Shown here: one piece after another, positions 52,232-61,662 of the stretch
Layout of the letters: each line of letters starts with the position of its first letter
Numbering within the stretch: position 1 is the stretch's first letter
Origin: Aeoliella straminimaris
Lineage (GTDB): Bacteria > Planctomycetota > Planctomycetia > Pirellulales > Lacipirellulaceae
Reading direction: 5' to 3'
Assembly: GCF_024054565.1 (NCBI RefSeq)
Contig: NZ_JAMXLR010000036.1
Location: 310,001-374,000, forward strand
Length of the DNA: 64,000 nucleotides
The notes under the pieces: generated by a model
Told to the model about the DNA's origin: nothing
What the model saw: the letters and a program-made list of their open reading frames with translations, nothing else
Database searches by the model: none
Made by a program: the position numbers and the translations under genes

Positions 52232-53302
52232 TCACTTCTCTTCCCGTAGCCATTGCACAATGTCGAGCCAGCCAACAGCGATGCCCAATTGACGTAGCAT
52301 GTTGGCGCATTGGGCTCGATGGTGCGTGCCGTGACCACAGAGTTGCACCAGCGACTCGGTTACTCGGTAGCAGTTCTCGGGGCCGCCGATCGCAACATAG
52401 ACGATGCGGTCGGCAGATTTGTCATCGAGGCTCTCGATAAACTGGTTTCTCTGGCCGCACACCATGGCGTACTGTTCACGCATGGAAGACAGCGACCGAG
52501 GTTCCTCGCCGCGGGGGAATGCCGAACGATCGGCGGCCCAGTTGCCCAGCCACCATCGCTCGGCGTCGATCATGTGTTGCAGGTTATTACGGAGCGAGCC
52601 GGTGCCCATGTCGAACGCCTGATCCAACTGCGGTTCGGCGAGTTCCGCGGCGCCGGCAAACACCCGGTCCATAGCCCACTCGCTGTAGGCAAAGTAGAAC
52701 TCGATCCGCGAGCGGTCGAAATGTGGGATTCTACCCTCGGCAGTGGCGACCTCCAGTCCATAGGATCGCAGCGGTTGCAAACTTGCTTCGGGCACCTCGC
52801 ACGAGGGATAGGCGATCTTATAGAAGAGGTAATCCAACCCACCCGGCACCTTGCGGCCGAACGATTTCAAGTAGCTGAGCGCTTGCGCCCGATGATGCAT
52901 TCCATGGTTGACCACGTGGTTCATCAGGTCGCCCAACGTAAAGGTCCACTCGTTCTGCTGGCCATCCTTGAAAGTGACTTGCCGCGTGAAGTTATCGGTC
53001 GCCTCGCTGGCGACTAACTCGTTTCGATCTGAGGCGACACTGGCGGCCCGCGCACGAATCTCGCTGATCGAGAGGCCCTCGGCGTCCCGCGCGAGCGGCG
53101 GAGCCGGCTCGCCACGCCACCGCCCGAGCCACACGCGTTCCGCTTCGAGCATGTGGAACAGCGTATTACGCAGCGACCCAAACCCCATTTCTCGCGGCTC
53201 ATCGAGTTGCGTGTCGGTGAGATCGGACGACAAGTCGTACAGCTTGGCGTTCGCCCAGTCGTTGTGGGCGAACATGTCTTGAAGGATGGTGGTGTATTGC
53301 AT
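52232..53302 (-). CDS. Tandem DinB-fold protein
   Basis: The 356-residue protein contains two DinB-like four-helix domains. The first (about 1-170) has FAHNDWANAKLYDLSSDLT and GDLMNHVVNHGMHHRAQAL; the second (about 195-350) has FAYSEWAMDRVFAGA and ESLVQLCGHGTHHRAQCANMLRQ. The three-His metal site (an N-terminal His or Ser position plus HxxxH of each domain) is partly visible in NHGMHHR and GHGTHHR. DinB-fold proteins often act as thiol transferases or are of unknown role. The start ATG at 53302 follows a leader; an upstream in-frame ATG is less likely. Confidence 0.85.
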   Translation of the reverse strand: MQYTTILQDMFAHNDWANAKLYDLSSDLTDTQLDEPREMGFGSLRNTLFHMLEAERVWLGRWRGEPAPPLARDAEGLSISEIRARAASVASDRNELVASEATDNFTRQVTFKDGQQNEWTFTLGDLMNHVVNHGMHHRAQALSYLKSFGRKVPGGLDYLFYKIAYPSCEVPEASLQPLRSYGLEVATAEGRIPHFDRSRIEFYFAYSEWAMDRVFAGAAELAEPQLDQAFDMGTGSLRNNLQHMIDAERWWLGNWAADRSAFPRGEEPRSLSSMREQYAMVCGQRNQFIESLDDKSADRIVYVAIGGPENCYRVTESLVQLCGHGTHHRAQCANMLRQLGIAVGWLDIVQWLREEK

Positions 53303-53388
53303 GGGTGTCCTTGATGCAAATAAAGCACTCGATTGCACGAGGTCGATGGGGGCCGAGTCCGGGAGCATCAGCGATGTATGCGATATCG

Positions 53389-53904
53389 CTACAGCCCTTC
53401 TTCCGGCGTCCTCGGCACCCAGGCGAACTCGTAACCATCCCCCAACTGCATCCTTGTGAGGCAGATAATCTCCTGCGCATGGCCCTGGAAGTGAGGGACG
53501 CTGTCGAAAATGGCCTCGACGCCGGAGACTTCAAAGTTTTGGACCAATCTTTGGCGGATCAGGTCGGCGTCGCTGGTGGCGAGAATCGCCTGTTTGGCTT
53601 CTTCGACGGCCGTTTGGAGTATCGTCCAGAGCTGTTCTTTCTCCAGTGTGCGGTCGGCCGAGAATTCGCTGGGGCGATCGCGGTTGTCGACGGCTCCGCC
53701 CACACCGGCGACGACCCATTGCCGCAGGTTGCCGGCGAGGTGCAGCATCAGGTTGCCGACGGAGTTCAATCCTTCGGCCGGCCGCCACCACAATTGGTCT
53801 TCGGTCAATTGATCAAGGCAATGCCCGATCTTCCGCATCGAACCATCGAGCGAACGACAAGCTCCCTGCCGCATGCCCAGGCTTAGTTGGTCACTTACGC
53901 TCAT
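53389..53904 (-). CDS. DinB-family (DUF1572-like) protein
   Basis: The 171-residue protein has a DinB-like fold with LTEDQLWWRPAEGLNSVGNLMLHLAGNLRQW (in part) and a C-terminal HFQGHAQEIICLTRMQLG. It is shorter than the neighbouring tandem protein and not obviously its copy. Its start overlaps the stop of the radical SAM gene upstream (ATGA, 53901-53904), so the two are co-translated. The substrate is unknown. Confidence 0.85.
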   Translation of the reverse strand: MSVSDQLSLGMRQGACRSLDGSMRKIGHCLDQLTEDQLWWRPAEGLNSVGNLMLHLAGNLRQWVVAGVGGAVDNRDRPSEFSADRTLEKEQLWTILQTAVEEAKQAILATSDADLIRQRLVQNFEVSGVEAIFDSVPHFQGHAQEIICLTRMQLGDGYEFAWVPRTPEEGL

Positions 53905-54917
53905 GATGTCTCTTGTTCTCTACTTGCACTGTCTTCCGCCCGCAGAGTCGAGCTGCAAAACTTCCCTTGCCAGGTATCTCGTCGCTCGAACTCCGCATCG
54001 ATCTCTCGCTTCACCGCTCCTTTGTTCAGGCACCACTCCGGGCCGATGAAATAGTCGGGTGGGGCGTCGCCGCTGATGCGTTCGATGACCATCGTGGGGG
54101 GCAACAGTTCCATGAAATCGACCACCGTTCGCACATAGTCGTCCTGGCCCATCAGGGTTACTTCGCCGGTTGCCAACTGGTCGGCCAGCTTGGTGTTCTT
54201 CACGCAGTACAGGTTGTGCAGCTTCACCCCGTCGACGTTGAGCCTGGCCAGTTCGCGGGCCGTGGCCAGCATGTCGTCGTGCGATTCACCCGGTAGGCCC
54301 AGGATGGCGTGGGCGGAAATTTCGAACCTTCGATCCTGGCTGCGCCGCATCGCGTCGAGCATCGCATCGTGGTGGCAACCACGGTTCATCCAGTCGAGCG
54401 AGCGGTCGTGTATAGTCTGCATGCCGTATTCAACCGAAACGTAGCTGCGCTCACCAAACTCGTTCAGTAGTGCAATTACCTCTTCTGGCACGCAGTCGGG
54501 GCGGGTGCCGATCGCCAGACCGACGACTTGTGGGTGTTCGAGGGCCTGCTCGTACAAGTCGCGAAGCCGGTCGACGGGGGCGTAGGTATTTGTGGCCGGC
54601 TGAAAATAAGCGAGAAAATGCTCGCAATCGGCATACCGAACCTTCATGCGAGCCAGGCTCTGGTCGATTTGTCCCCGGATATCGGCCCGTGGCAACCGGC
54701 GGCTGGGACTGAAGCTGCGGTTGTCGCAGAACGTGCATCCCCCCTTGGCAACCGTGCCATCGACGTTGGGGCAGGTGAATCCTGCGTCGAGGCTTACTTT
54801 CTGCACCCGATGGCCGAAAAGTTCGCGCAGCCGGAATCGGTAGCTGTAGTAGCGAAGTCCTGACTGTCGCCAGTCAGGAAAATTATCGGTCGACGTAAGT
54901 GGTTTGGTTGACGGCAA
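53901..54917 (-). CDS. Radical SAM protein of the TIGR01212/YhcC family
   Basis: The 338-residue protein has the FTCPNVDGTVAKGGCTFCDN motif, the C-x8-C-x2-C cysteine set seen in TIGR01212 proteins. Further family motifs are FLAYFQPATNTYAP, VVGLAIGTRPDCV, VEYGMQTIHDRSLDWMNRG and GLPGESHDDMLATA. These proteins carry a 4Fe-4S cluster and cleave SAM reductively; the reaction of this family is not well defined. It is the first gene of a two-gene operon with the DinB-like gene. Confidence 0.92.
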   Translation of the reverse strand: MPSTKPLTSTDNFPDWRQSGLRYYSYRFRLRELFGHRVQKVSLDAGFTCPNVDGTVAKGGCTFCDNRSFSPSRRLPRADIRGQIDQSLARMKVRYADCEHFLAYFQPATNTYAPVDRLRDLYEQALEHPQVVGLAIGTRPDCVPEEVIALLNEFGERSYVSVEYGMQTIHDRSLDWMNRGCHHDAMLDAMRRSQDRRFEISAHAILGLPGESHDDMLATARELARLNVDGVKLHNLYCVKNTKLADQLATGEVTLMGQDDYVRTVVDFMELLPPTMVIERISGDAPPDYFIGPEWCLNKGAVKREIDAEFERRDTWQGKFCSSTLRAEDSASREQETS

Positions 54918-55110
54918 TTGGGGCGACGAATAAATTAGGGGGTTGGCGAAGGACTTTGTTGCGGGCCATTATTCCTCCAAATGAGGAGGGGCCCGATCAT
55001 CGCGCGACCGGACGGGGCAAGACCGGCCGAGCGATGCAGGCCTGAGGGCCTCTATGACCTTCGTGCGTGATTAACAGTTATATTCTTGTGTTCTTCCAGT
55101 GAGGTCAACC

Positions 55111-55596
55111 ATGCAAGGCTTCGACGCCGAATTTGGGGAACTGATCCCCATGGGCGGAGGCGATACCATTCCCCTCAAGAAGCAGCAGTTGCTCGTTGGC
55201 CGACGCGAAAGCTGCGACATCGTCCTCCGCTTTGCCAATGTGTCGGCCCATCATTGTCAGTTGACCCTCGATAGCGGGTATTGGTACGCCCGCGACCTGG
55301 GCAGCCGCAACGGCATCAAAGTCAACAATGTGCGTGTGCAGGAGAAGCGGCTCGACCCAGGCGACATCCTGCATGTGGCCAAGCACCGCTACGAAGTAAC
55401 CTACTCGCCCGCCGATTTGGGTGCCGTCGGTCCTCCGCCCGATGACAATCTGACTCGCGAGATCTTGGGCGAGTCGTTGTTGTCCCGCGCCGGACTCGAG
55501 GCCAAAGCCAAGGCCGAGGCAGAAAAGGCCGGCAGGCGGTACGACCCCACGAACCACAGTGCAGGCCAGATTGACCTACCGGATAAACCAGTCTAG
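55111..55596 (+). CDS. FHA-domain protein
   Basis: The 161-residue protein starts at an ATG after GAGGT. An FHA domain fills residues 10-95: LLVGRRESCDIVLRFANVSAHHCQL (in part), ARDLGSRNGIKVNNVRV, and LDPGDILHVAKHRYEV. FHA domains bind phosphothreonine peptides. The C-terminal 60 residues are charged and helical, with no domain. It lies 82 bases before rsgA. The partner kinase is unknown. Confidence 0.9.
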   Translation: MQGFDAEFGELIPMGGGDTIPLKKQQLLVGRRESCDIVLRFANVSAHHCQLTLDSGYWYARDLGSRNGIKVNNVRVQEKRLDPGDILHVAKHRYEVTYSPADLGAVGPPPDDNLTREILGESLLSRAGLEAKAKAEAEKAGRRYDPTNHSAGQIDLPDKPV

Positions 55597-55678
55597 GCAG
55601 AGGCCGAAGTCGGAATGTCAAATGTTGCATTCGATACTTCGCAGACTCTTTGCTTCTTGGCGCCCCAGCATCTAGCCC

Positions 55679-56806
55679 ATGGCCCGTAAGAAAAACAAGG
55701 TACGGGCGACGTTCCGTAAGAACCGTGAGGTGCGGACGCGCGAGAACGATCTCACTCGTTCCTATGGCGACGAAGCGGCCGAGGATCACCTGCAGGGCGA
55801 GCGCATCAGCGGCAAGGGGGACCTCACGCGCAAGCGGACCGTTGTCGGTGGCGAACTTATCGAGGACGAAGCCGGCGAGTACATCCTTCCTGATGTCGAC
55901 ACCTCGGTGTGCCGACCGGGACGCGTGCTTCGCGTACAAGGATTGGTGAGCATCGTTCGCGATGACCACGGCGAGCTCTTTTCCTGTGCCACACGGCGGC
56001 TGTTGAAGACGCTGGCTACCGATCAGCGGCATGTCGTTGCGGCCGGCGACCACGTTTGGTTCCGGCCCGAGGGCGATGGCGAAGGCATCATCGAACGCGT
56101 CGAGCCCCGACGGGGGTTGCTCTCCCGCACCAGTCGCGGCCGCCGTCACGTGTTGGTAGCCAATGTTGATCAAATTGTCGTAGTGGCCAGCGCGGCCGAG
56201 CCCCGCATCAAGCCAAATCTGATTGACCGCTTCCTGCTGACGGCCGAGAAAACCGAGATCCGACCGGTCGTCTGTATCAACAAGGTCGACCTGGTGGAGC
56301 CAGCCGACCTGATGCCGTTGGTGGGCGTTTACAGCCAGCTCGGGTACCAGGTGCTGCTGGTCTCTGCCACGACGGGCCAGAACATCGACCAGCTGCGAGA
56401 GTTGCTCGCCGGTCGCGATACGGTGCTCAGCGGGCAATCGGGCGTTGGAAAGTCGTCGTTGCTGAACGTCATCGAACCTGGGCTTGGCCTTCGCGTACAG
56501 ACCGTGAGCACCGAATCGCAAAAAGGTCGCCATACCACCACCACCGCCGAGTTGTTTCCGTTGGCATCTGGCGGCCACGTGATCGACACGCCTGGCATCC
56601 GCCAGTTCCAATTGTGGGACGTCATCCCCGAGGAAGTGCCCGGTTTCTTCCGCGAACTGCGGCCGTACGTCTCCAGGTGCCGCTACCCCGACTGCACCCA
56701 CACGCACGAGGATTTCTGCGCGGTCAAGGACGCCGTGGCCGACGGCCGCATCGACACCCGGCGGTACGAAAGCTTTACGCAGATCGCCGCGGGCGACGAG
56801 GCTTAA
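55679..56806 (+). CDS. rsgA: Ribosome small subunit-dependent GTPase RsgA
   Basis: The 375-residue protein assists late maturation of the 30S ribosomal subunit. It has an OB-fold region (about 70-150), the circularly permuted GTPase motifs NKVDL (G4), [13 protein letters not shown] (G1) and DTPGIRQF (G3), and a C-terminal zinc site in [16 protein letters not shown]. The N-terminal 60 residues are strongly basic and charged, longer than in E. coli. The length fits planctomycete homologs. The TAA is immediately followed by the first of the TGCGACA repeats. Confidence 0.95.
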   Translation: MARKKNKVRATFRKNREVRTRENDLTRSYGDEAAEDHLQGERISGKGDLTRKRTVVGGELIEDEAGEYILPDVDTSVCRPGRVLRVQGLVSIVRDDHGELFSCATRRLLKTLATDQRHVVAAGDHVWFRPEGDGEGIIERVEPRRGLLSRTSRGRRHVLVANVDQIVVVASAAEPRIKPNLIDRFLLTAEKTEIRPVVCINKVDLVEPADLMPLVGVYSQLGYQVLLVSATTGQNIDQLRELLAGRDTVLSGQSGVGKSSLLNVIEPGLGLRVQTVSTESQKGRHTTTTAELFPLASGGHVIDTPGIRQFQLWDVIPEEVPGFFRELRPYVSRCRYPDCTHTHEDFCAVKDAVADGRIDTRRYESFTQIAAGDEA

Positions 56807-56977
56807 TGTCGCAGGTAATGTCGCAGTAGCGCGGCAAAACGATTCACTGCGACAAAACTCGCTCGATCACCCACTGCGACAATACTCGCAAGTCCTTGTA
56901 CTTCCAAATGTTATGTCGATCGAGGGGCTCGCGAACGCACGAATTGTTGCGCGCGTTTTGTCGCAGGTGCGACAAAA
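56807..56977. repeat. Cluster of TGCGACA / TGTCGCA heptamers
   Basis: Six copies of the heptamer TGCGACA (either strand) occur in 171 bases: 56807-56813, 56819-56825, 56848-56854, 56875-56881, 56958-56964 and 56967-56973. The last two form a perfect 11-base inverted repeat (56954-56964 and 56967-56977, spacer GG). The third and fourth lie in two 18-base near-direct repeats with period 27. Chance would give well under one copy. They may be binding sites or a small repeat family. Confidence 0.75.
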
Positions 56978-57650
56978 CCCTGCCGGCTGACGCGGCAAGG
57001 CTCCAAGAATCGCATAAACCTGGTCTCCACCGCTCCTCAATTCTGCTGGTGCCGGCTTCCTGACCCTACCACCCGGCAACCACTATTAGAACCATTCGTC
57101 GGGCGGAATCTACCGCGATTTTTTGACACACCGCGTGCGTCCACCGCACACTCTGCTGGACGTCCATTGCTCGTGCCCCCGGTTCTCCTACGCCGAATTC
57201 TTCAGCGGACGGACGATCGTCGGCTTCCGCGAGGTTGCAGCGTTGAGGTGGTGAGATGGCGTGTGGAGTGACTGCTCCGACCGACGCATTTGGCAGATCT
57301 TCCACCCTTGGCATTGCTACTTGTGTTAGCCTCATGCCACCGGAACGCACCCACCGCCCCCCTTAAAAGAGATGGGTGGTCCGGGGCTTGAGGCAAGTTA
57401 TGTAGGAGTGTCGCGACGAAACGCGAGTTGAGCAATTCTGGCGGGAGATAGCGAGGTGAGGAGTATGGCCAAATGGGACCGGCTCATCGAGTGGAAGGAC
57501 GGAAGGAGGGGAAGAGGCGGATGCGGGCCATCTCATTGGCGACATGGCGACTGCGCGTTCCACCAGCTCTGTTGATGAAGCTAACCACATCTCCGAGTAG
57601 GGACAACCGATTAAAGGCGGAACGCACCGGAACGCAGTCGCCAAGTCCTT
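56978..57650. other. Long intergenic region
   Basis: About 670 bases between the repeat cluster and the DUF1559 gene, with only short frames that do not resemble known proteins. A duplicated GCACCGGAACGCA/CACCGGAACGCA motif (near 57333 and 57628) is present but short. I see no tRNA, terminator with a clear T-run, or conserved ORF. Confidence 0.45.
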
Positions 57651-58721
57651 TTAGGGACTCGGGTTGAGTTCGCCGCCGGCATAAGTGGAAAAGCCACGAT
57701 AAATAGCAGGTTCTATTTCACCAGCGAGAAAATGCGCCGAGCCATCGCAGTGGAGAAACCAGCCGCCGGTTAGGTGGTCGCTGCGGAAGTTGCTCGTGGC
57801 ATGCGAACCGCCTTCAAACGACGCACGGCAATCGGTTGCTGCGGCCGTGTTGAGAATCGTGTGGGTTACGGGCCACTTGTTGAGCGATTCGGTTGTCGAG
57901 GCGAATATCGAACTGCCCACGAAGTTGGGCAGCATGAAATCGGCCGGAAGGTTGCCCACTACCCAGGGATAATCGGCCAACGCGCCACTGGCATCGGGCA
58001 TCGAACAGCCGAATCCCACACACACTGGCCACCGTTCGCCACCGGCAGCCTCGCCCATGGCAATTGTGTGGCTCAGCCCGTCCGAGATCTGGCGGAGTTT
58101 CTTTGGGTAGCCGATGTCGAAGACTCCACGGTACTGCTCAGGGTATTGGCCCGAGATGCACCAGGCATCCGTCACGCCGTGCGAGTAGGCGTAGTCGACC
58201 GTGGCGAAGGTGTCGCCAATCGGCAGTCCCAAATCCTCGAAAACACTACTCACAAACAGTTGGGCGCCATTGGACGGGCAGTGAAATAGGGACACCTGAG
58301 CCTGCACCACGTCGTTGCCCTGGAGCCAGTACGGCTGGTTGAGATCGTAGAGGTTGGCGAGGCCCGCTTGTTCGAAATAGGGCAACAGCAATGCATTGGC
58401 GTTGGCCGTGATGTCTGCAGGGCCGAACGGTGGTTGGGCCTTTACGCCTGGCGGCAGCATTTCTAGCGCCGCCTCGTAGTTCAACAGGGCCAGTCCGAAC
58501 TGCCGCAGGTTGTTGCCGCAACTGGTACGCCGCGCCGACTCGCGTGCTGCTTGCACCGCGGGCAACAGCAGTGCCACCAGCACACCAATGATGGCAATTA
58601 CCACCAGCAGTTCGATGAGCGTGAAGCCGCCGGGTTGCGGTTGGTCAGCAGAGCTTACTCGGACTTGGGATGCCCGTCGGCCAGTCGAACGGCAGCTGCT
58701 GTATCGTAAAAGTTCTTCCAC
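57651..58721 (-). CDS. DUF1559 protein with type IV pilin-like N-terminus
   Basis: The 356-residue protein carries [16 protein letters not shown] followed by [16 protein letters not shown], the DUF1559 signature, and the C-terminal [20 protein letters not shown] typical of the family. The first 30 residues before the pilin motif are longer than usual, because the ATG at 58721 lies within the upstream XRE gene (67-base overlap); no better start codon is available in frame. It probably is an envelope protein. It is not accompanied here by the small lipoprotein that neighbours the other DUF1559 gene. Confidence 0.9.
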   Translation of the reverse strand: MEELLRYSSCRSTGRRASQVRVSSADQPQPGGFTLIELLVVIAIIGVLVALLLPAVQAARESARRTSCGNNLRQFGLALLNYEAALEMLPPGVKAQPPFGPADITANANALLLPYFEQAGLANLYDLNQPYWLQGNDVVQAQVSLFHCPSNGAQLFVSSVFEDLGLPIGDTFATVDYAYSHGVTDAWCISGQYPEQYRGVFDIGYPKKLRQISDGLSHTIAMGEAAGGERWPVCVGFGCSMPDASGALADYPWVVGNLPADFMLPNFVGSSIFASTTESLNKWPVTHTILNTAAATDCRASFEGGSHATSNFRSDHLTGGWFLHCDGSAHFLAGEIEPAIYRGFSTYAGGELNPSP

Positions 58722-59311
58722 TCAAGAATCCTCCCCCGCCTGAGCTTATATCGATTCACCTGCCACACCCCGACTGGCGTGCTCGAGTGCTCACTCGTCC
58801 AATAGGTGGAACCAATCACAAAGACATCTTCGCCGGTTCGCAGAATCTCCGGTTCTTTGTCTCCTCCATGATACGTGAAACACTTCAGCAGGATACTGAA
58901 GTACTCGTGCAAGCCATCGAGCCCCCGCCATACGCCCGCAAACGGCAGTCCCGTTTCCTCGCCCGCGATCCAGACCATCAGTTCGTCGTCGAACAGGTGG
59001 CTCATCTTGTAGCCAACGTCGGCACCGTAGTCGCTTAGTGCCAAGTAGAACGTTGAGATCACCAGGGCATCGGAGAACACCAGGTCTTCGGGGGCCAGAT
59101 GCTGTTCGGGAGTGGATAGCGTCTCGGCTAGAATATCGATGGTGTCTGGGTGGAGGGGAGTGCCAGATTCCGCCTTGCGAATGAGCCGCGAGGTGAATCC
59201 CGACTCTTCGGCCAAGCGTTGCTGCGTCCACCCTCTGTCGTTTCGCAGTTTGCGAATGTCGTCCCCCAGAACGGGGAGCGATGTGCGCGGCGGTGGATCT
59301 TTCCAAGTCAT
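58655..59311 (-). CDS. XRE-type regulator with C-terminal SnoaL-like (NTF2-fold) domain
   Basis: The 218-residue protein has an N-terminal helix-turn-helix (about 12-70: [32 protein letters not shown], in part), the XRE family layout. The C-terminal part (about 85-210) has the NTF2-like pattern of a SnoaL domain ([41 protein letters not shown]). The NTF2 fold could bind a small ligand that controls DNA binding. It overlaps the DUF1559 gene, so the two may be expressed together. The ligand is unknown. Confidence 0.85.
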   Translation of the reverse strand: MTWKDPPPRTSLPVLGDDIRKLRNDRGWTQQRLAEESGFTSRLIRKAESGTPLHPDTIDILAETLSTPEQHLAPEDLVFSDALVISTFYLALSDYGADVGYKMSHLFDDELMVWIAGEETGLPFAGVWRGLDGLHEYFSILLKCFTYHGGDKEPEILRTGEDVFVIGSTYWTSEHSSTPVGVWQVNRYKLRRGRILEWKNFYDTAAAVRLADGHPKSE

Positions 59312-59580
59312 GGCATCCCCGACTGCTGTTGGAAAATACTGCGCCCGTCTGCAATTGTACGCGAGTATAGCGTAGTCTTCCGCTGCCTACTACTGCGAAG
59401 GCACTGGTGCGTAGCTACATCGAAACTTCCAGGGCCGATGGACCACTCGAAGTGAGGGGAACTCGCAAGTCGAGGCTCTTTCGGTGGTCCGTGTGATGTC
59501 TCCCCGCGAGCCGACATTTCGCTACAATACGCCCTACTTTGTTCCGTAAGGCAATCCTTCCACGTTTGAGTAGGTAACAA

Positions 59581-60198
59581 GTGGACATGTCCGAAGATAT
59601 CGTCAGCAAGTTTGTGCTTCTGTGGGCGGTGATCGATCCCATCGGGACTATACCGGTTTTCATCTCGGCCACGGCAGAGCGGACGCCGAAGGAACGCCGG
59701 CACATTGCCCTCATTGCCACGGCAGCTGCCGCGCTGATACTGCTGTTTTTCATCGCAGCGGGCGAAGCTGTGCTGGCGGCCATGGGAGTGCCGCTGGTGG
59801 CATTTCAGATTTCCGGCGGTATCGTGCTATTTCTGTTTGCCCTGACTATGATTTTTGGCGAAGGCAAGCCGGAAAGCGAAACCAAACTGCTCCCCAGTGT
59901 GCACGAGACGGCCATCTATCCGCTGGCCACCCCTTCGATCGCTTCGCCCGGGGCCATGATGGCGGCGGTACTGCTCACCAAGAACGACGTGAGCACCATC
60001 GCGGACCAGGTGACGACCTCGATCGTGATGCTCGTCGTACTGGCCATTGCGTGCTGTCTGATGCTGGGTGCCGGATTTATTTCGCGCATTATCGGCACTG
60101 GGGGGGCGAGCATCATCAGTCGAGTGATGGGCTTGATCCTCGCCTCGGTGGCGGCCGCCAACGTGCTGGAGGGGGCCAAGGAGTACTTTGGGTCGTAG
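59581..60198 (+). CDS. MarC-family membrane protein
   Basis: The 205-residue protein has six hydrophobic segments and the MarC pattern: FVLLWAVIDPIGTIPVFISATA, the middle ALTMIFGEG, and FISRIIGTGGASIISRVMGLILASVAA (in part). The family is of unknown function despite its name. The start may be GTG 59581 or ATG 59587; the GTG lies only six bases upstream and either is possible. It stands alone. Confidence 0.9.
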   Translation: MDMSEDIVSKFVLLWAVIDPIGTIPVFISATAERTPKERRHIALIATAAAALILLFFIAAGEAVLAAMGVPLVAFQISGGIVLFLFALTMIFGEGKPESETKLLPSVHETAIYPLATPSIASPGAMMAAVLLTKNDVSTIADQVTTSIVMLVVLAIACCLMLGAGFISRIIGTGGASIISRVMGLILASVAAANVLEGAKEYFGS

Positions 60199-60230
60199 CG
60201 TAATTGAACACTAGTTCGATTGATGCCTGA

Positions 60231-60884
60231 CTAATAGATGTGTCCAATCTGCACGACGGATGTTCCGAGTGTGGCCTCTAGTCCGGAGACGAATTGCTTA
60301 CCGGGAACGGAGTTGGACTTCTCAAAAATCTTCGGTAGGTCCTTTCCGCAGTCCAGGACGAGCGCCGCACGCCAGGCTCCCACAAAACCATCTGGGAAGG
60401 GGAGCTTTCCTTCACGTTCAAGTCGCAAGTTCGCGTAACTGTGTTCATCCGCTTTGGCCATTGTGGCGTAGAATGGTGCCAATCCGCCAAACGGCTCAGC
60501 TAGAGTCTCACAGTCGGAAGCATCGATGTAGAAATATTCATTGCTTGGATGAATCCGTAACTGAGTTCCAATGACCAGATCGATGCTCTGCAGATAGCGA
60601 TCACCGGCTGGTATCTCGGGGTAAACCGACGGCCCCAGAATCTGCTCGATAGCCACCGCACCCTCGAGTCCTGTATAGCGGACGAGGAAGTTGTTTGCGT
60701 TCCCTGGAAGTTCCTCCAGCAAAGCCGAATCTGTCGGCAAACCGTCAGCGAGGTTGAACACCCGAGGTGCTCCCGCCTTGAGTTCCCACTCGGCCAACAG
60801 TCGGTCCACTTTCCTGGCAATCTCCACAGAGCCAATCCAGGTTAGATCCCGAACGATGAAATAGTGTTGATACTCGACGCCCAT
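60231..60884 (-). CDS. Unknown protein
   Basis: The 217-residue protein is taken from the Met at 60884 (MGVEYQHYFIVRDLTWIGSV); an extension to 60923 is possible. It is soluble, without a signal peptide, and looks alpha/beta. Segments such as QSIDLVIGTQLRIHPSNEYFYIDASD suggest a structured domain, but no family is recognised. It could be an immunity- or SMI1-like protein, but evidence is too weak to call. It converges with marC. Confidence 0.65.
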   Translation of the reverse strand: MGVEYQHYFIVRDLTWIGSVEIARKVDRLLAEWELKAGAPRVFNLADGLPTDSALLEELPGNANNFLVRYTGLEGAVAIEQILGPSVYPEIPAGDRYLQSIDLVIGTQLRIHPSNEYFYIDASDCETLAEPFGGLAPFYATMAKADEHSYANLRLEREGKLPFPDGFVGAWRAALVLDCGKDLPKIFEKSNSVPGKQFVSGLEATLGTSVVQIGHIY

Positions 60885-61272
60885 GCTGTTTCGGTCATTT
60901 GGTGTGACTGGTAGGGGTGCCAAAAGTATGGCTCTTGCTGTCCTCGAACGGAACCTGAGGGTATCCTGCCCGCGCCACGTTCATCCCCCTGGCCACCCGT
61001 CCCCCGACTGCTAGCTCCCACCCCGGGAGAAATTGGGGAAATCTTACCGCTATCCCTATAGACTACGGGGGGTGTGGGCGATAACATTTGCGCAATCACA
61101 CGGCTCTGTCCGTGGACCGTTCTTTGCAATGTTTTTCCCCACCTGCCTGGCCGAAGAAGCGGCCATTATAGGCAAACAACGGTTTTATCTCTCTGTTGCC
61201 GGAAGGTTCTGCGCACGTTGCGTTAGGGGACGCCGGTTTTGCATTTCTCGTGTTTCGGAGCTGTTACGCACG
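60885..61272. other. Intergenic region upstream of speD
   Basis: About 390 bases contain the promoters of the divergent unknown gene and the speD-like gene. The speD frame is open upstream for 80 codons but with no domain. No operator or RNA element is recognised. Confidence 0.4.
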
Positions 61273-61662
61273 ATGCAGGTATTAACTGAATACCGCCGAA
61301 TTCAACATCAGGGCGAGGCCCACTACGGGCAGCACCTGCTGGTGACGGCCCTGGGCTGCAACGAAAACATCCTCTCCATCGAGAGCATGTACCACTTTTT
61401 GCAGACCATGGCTGACGAGATCGACATGGTTCGCTACGGACCACCGATTGTCGCCCGCTTTGGTGGCGGGATCGAAACTGGACTGTCGGGTGTGCAACTG
61501 ATCGAGACGAGCGCGATCATGTTCCATACCAACGACGCTCACCGCGACATGTACCTCGATGTCTTCAGCTGCAAGACGTTCGAGGAGTCGACGGTGCGTC
61601 GTGTGCTCGACGAATTCCTTGCCCCCACGAACATTCAGACGGAGCTGATCTACAGAAAGTAA
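61273..61662 (+). CDS. speD: SpeD-like (S-adenosylmethionine decarboxylase family) proenzyme
   Basis: The 129-residue protein resembles the short bacterial SpeD type, which self-cleaves to form a pyruvoyl cofactor. Relative to Thermotoga SpeD, the processing Ser, active-site His and Cys align as Ser80, His85 and Cys100, with the exact spacing of 5 and 20 residues (LIETSAIMFHTN, then YLDVFSCKTF). The residue before Ser80 is Thr rather than the usual Glu. The substrate may be SAM, but some SpeD relatives decarboxylate arginine or ornithine, and this cannot be decided here. The stop overlaps the next start (TAATG). Confidence 0.8.
   Translation: MQVLTEYRRIQHQGEAHYGQHLLVTALGCNENILSIESMYHFLQTMADEIDMVRYGPPIVARFGGGIETGLSGVQLIETSAIMFHTNDAHRDMYLDVFSCKTFEESTVRRVLDEFLAPTNIQTELIYRK

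Noticed and set aside
55322..56707. 461-codon frame on the strand opposite rsgA
   Set aside because: It lies entirely antisense to a well-supported rsgA gene and the end of the FHA gene, and its translation shows no domain. Long antisense frames are common in GC-rich DNA.
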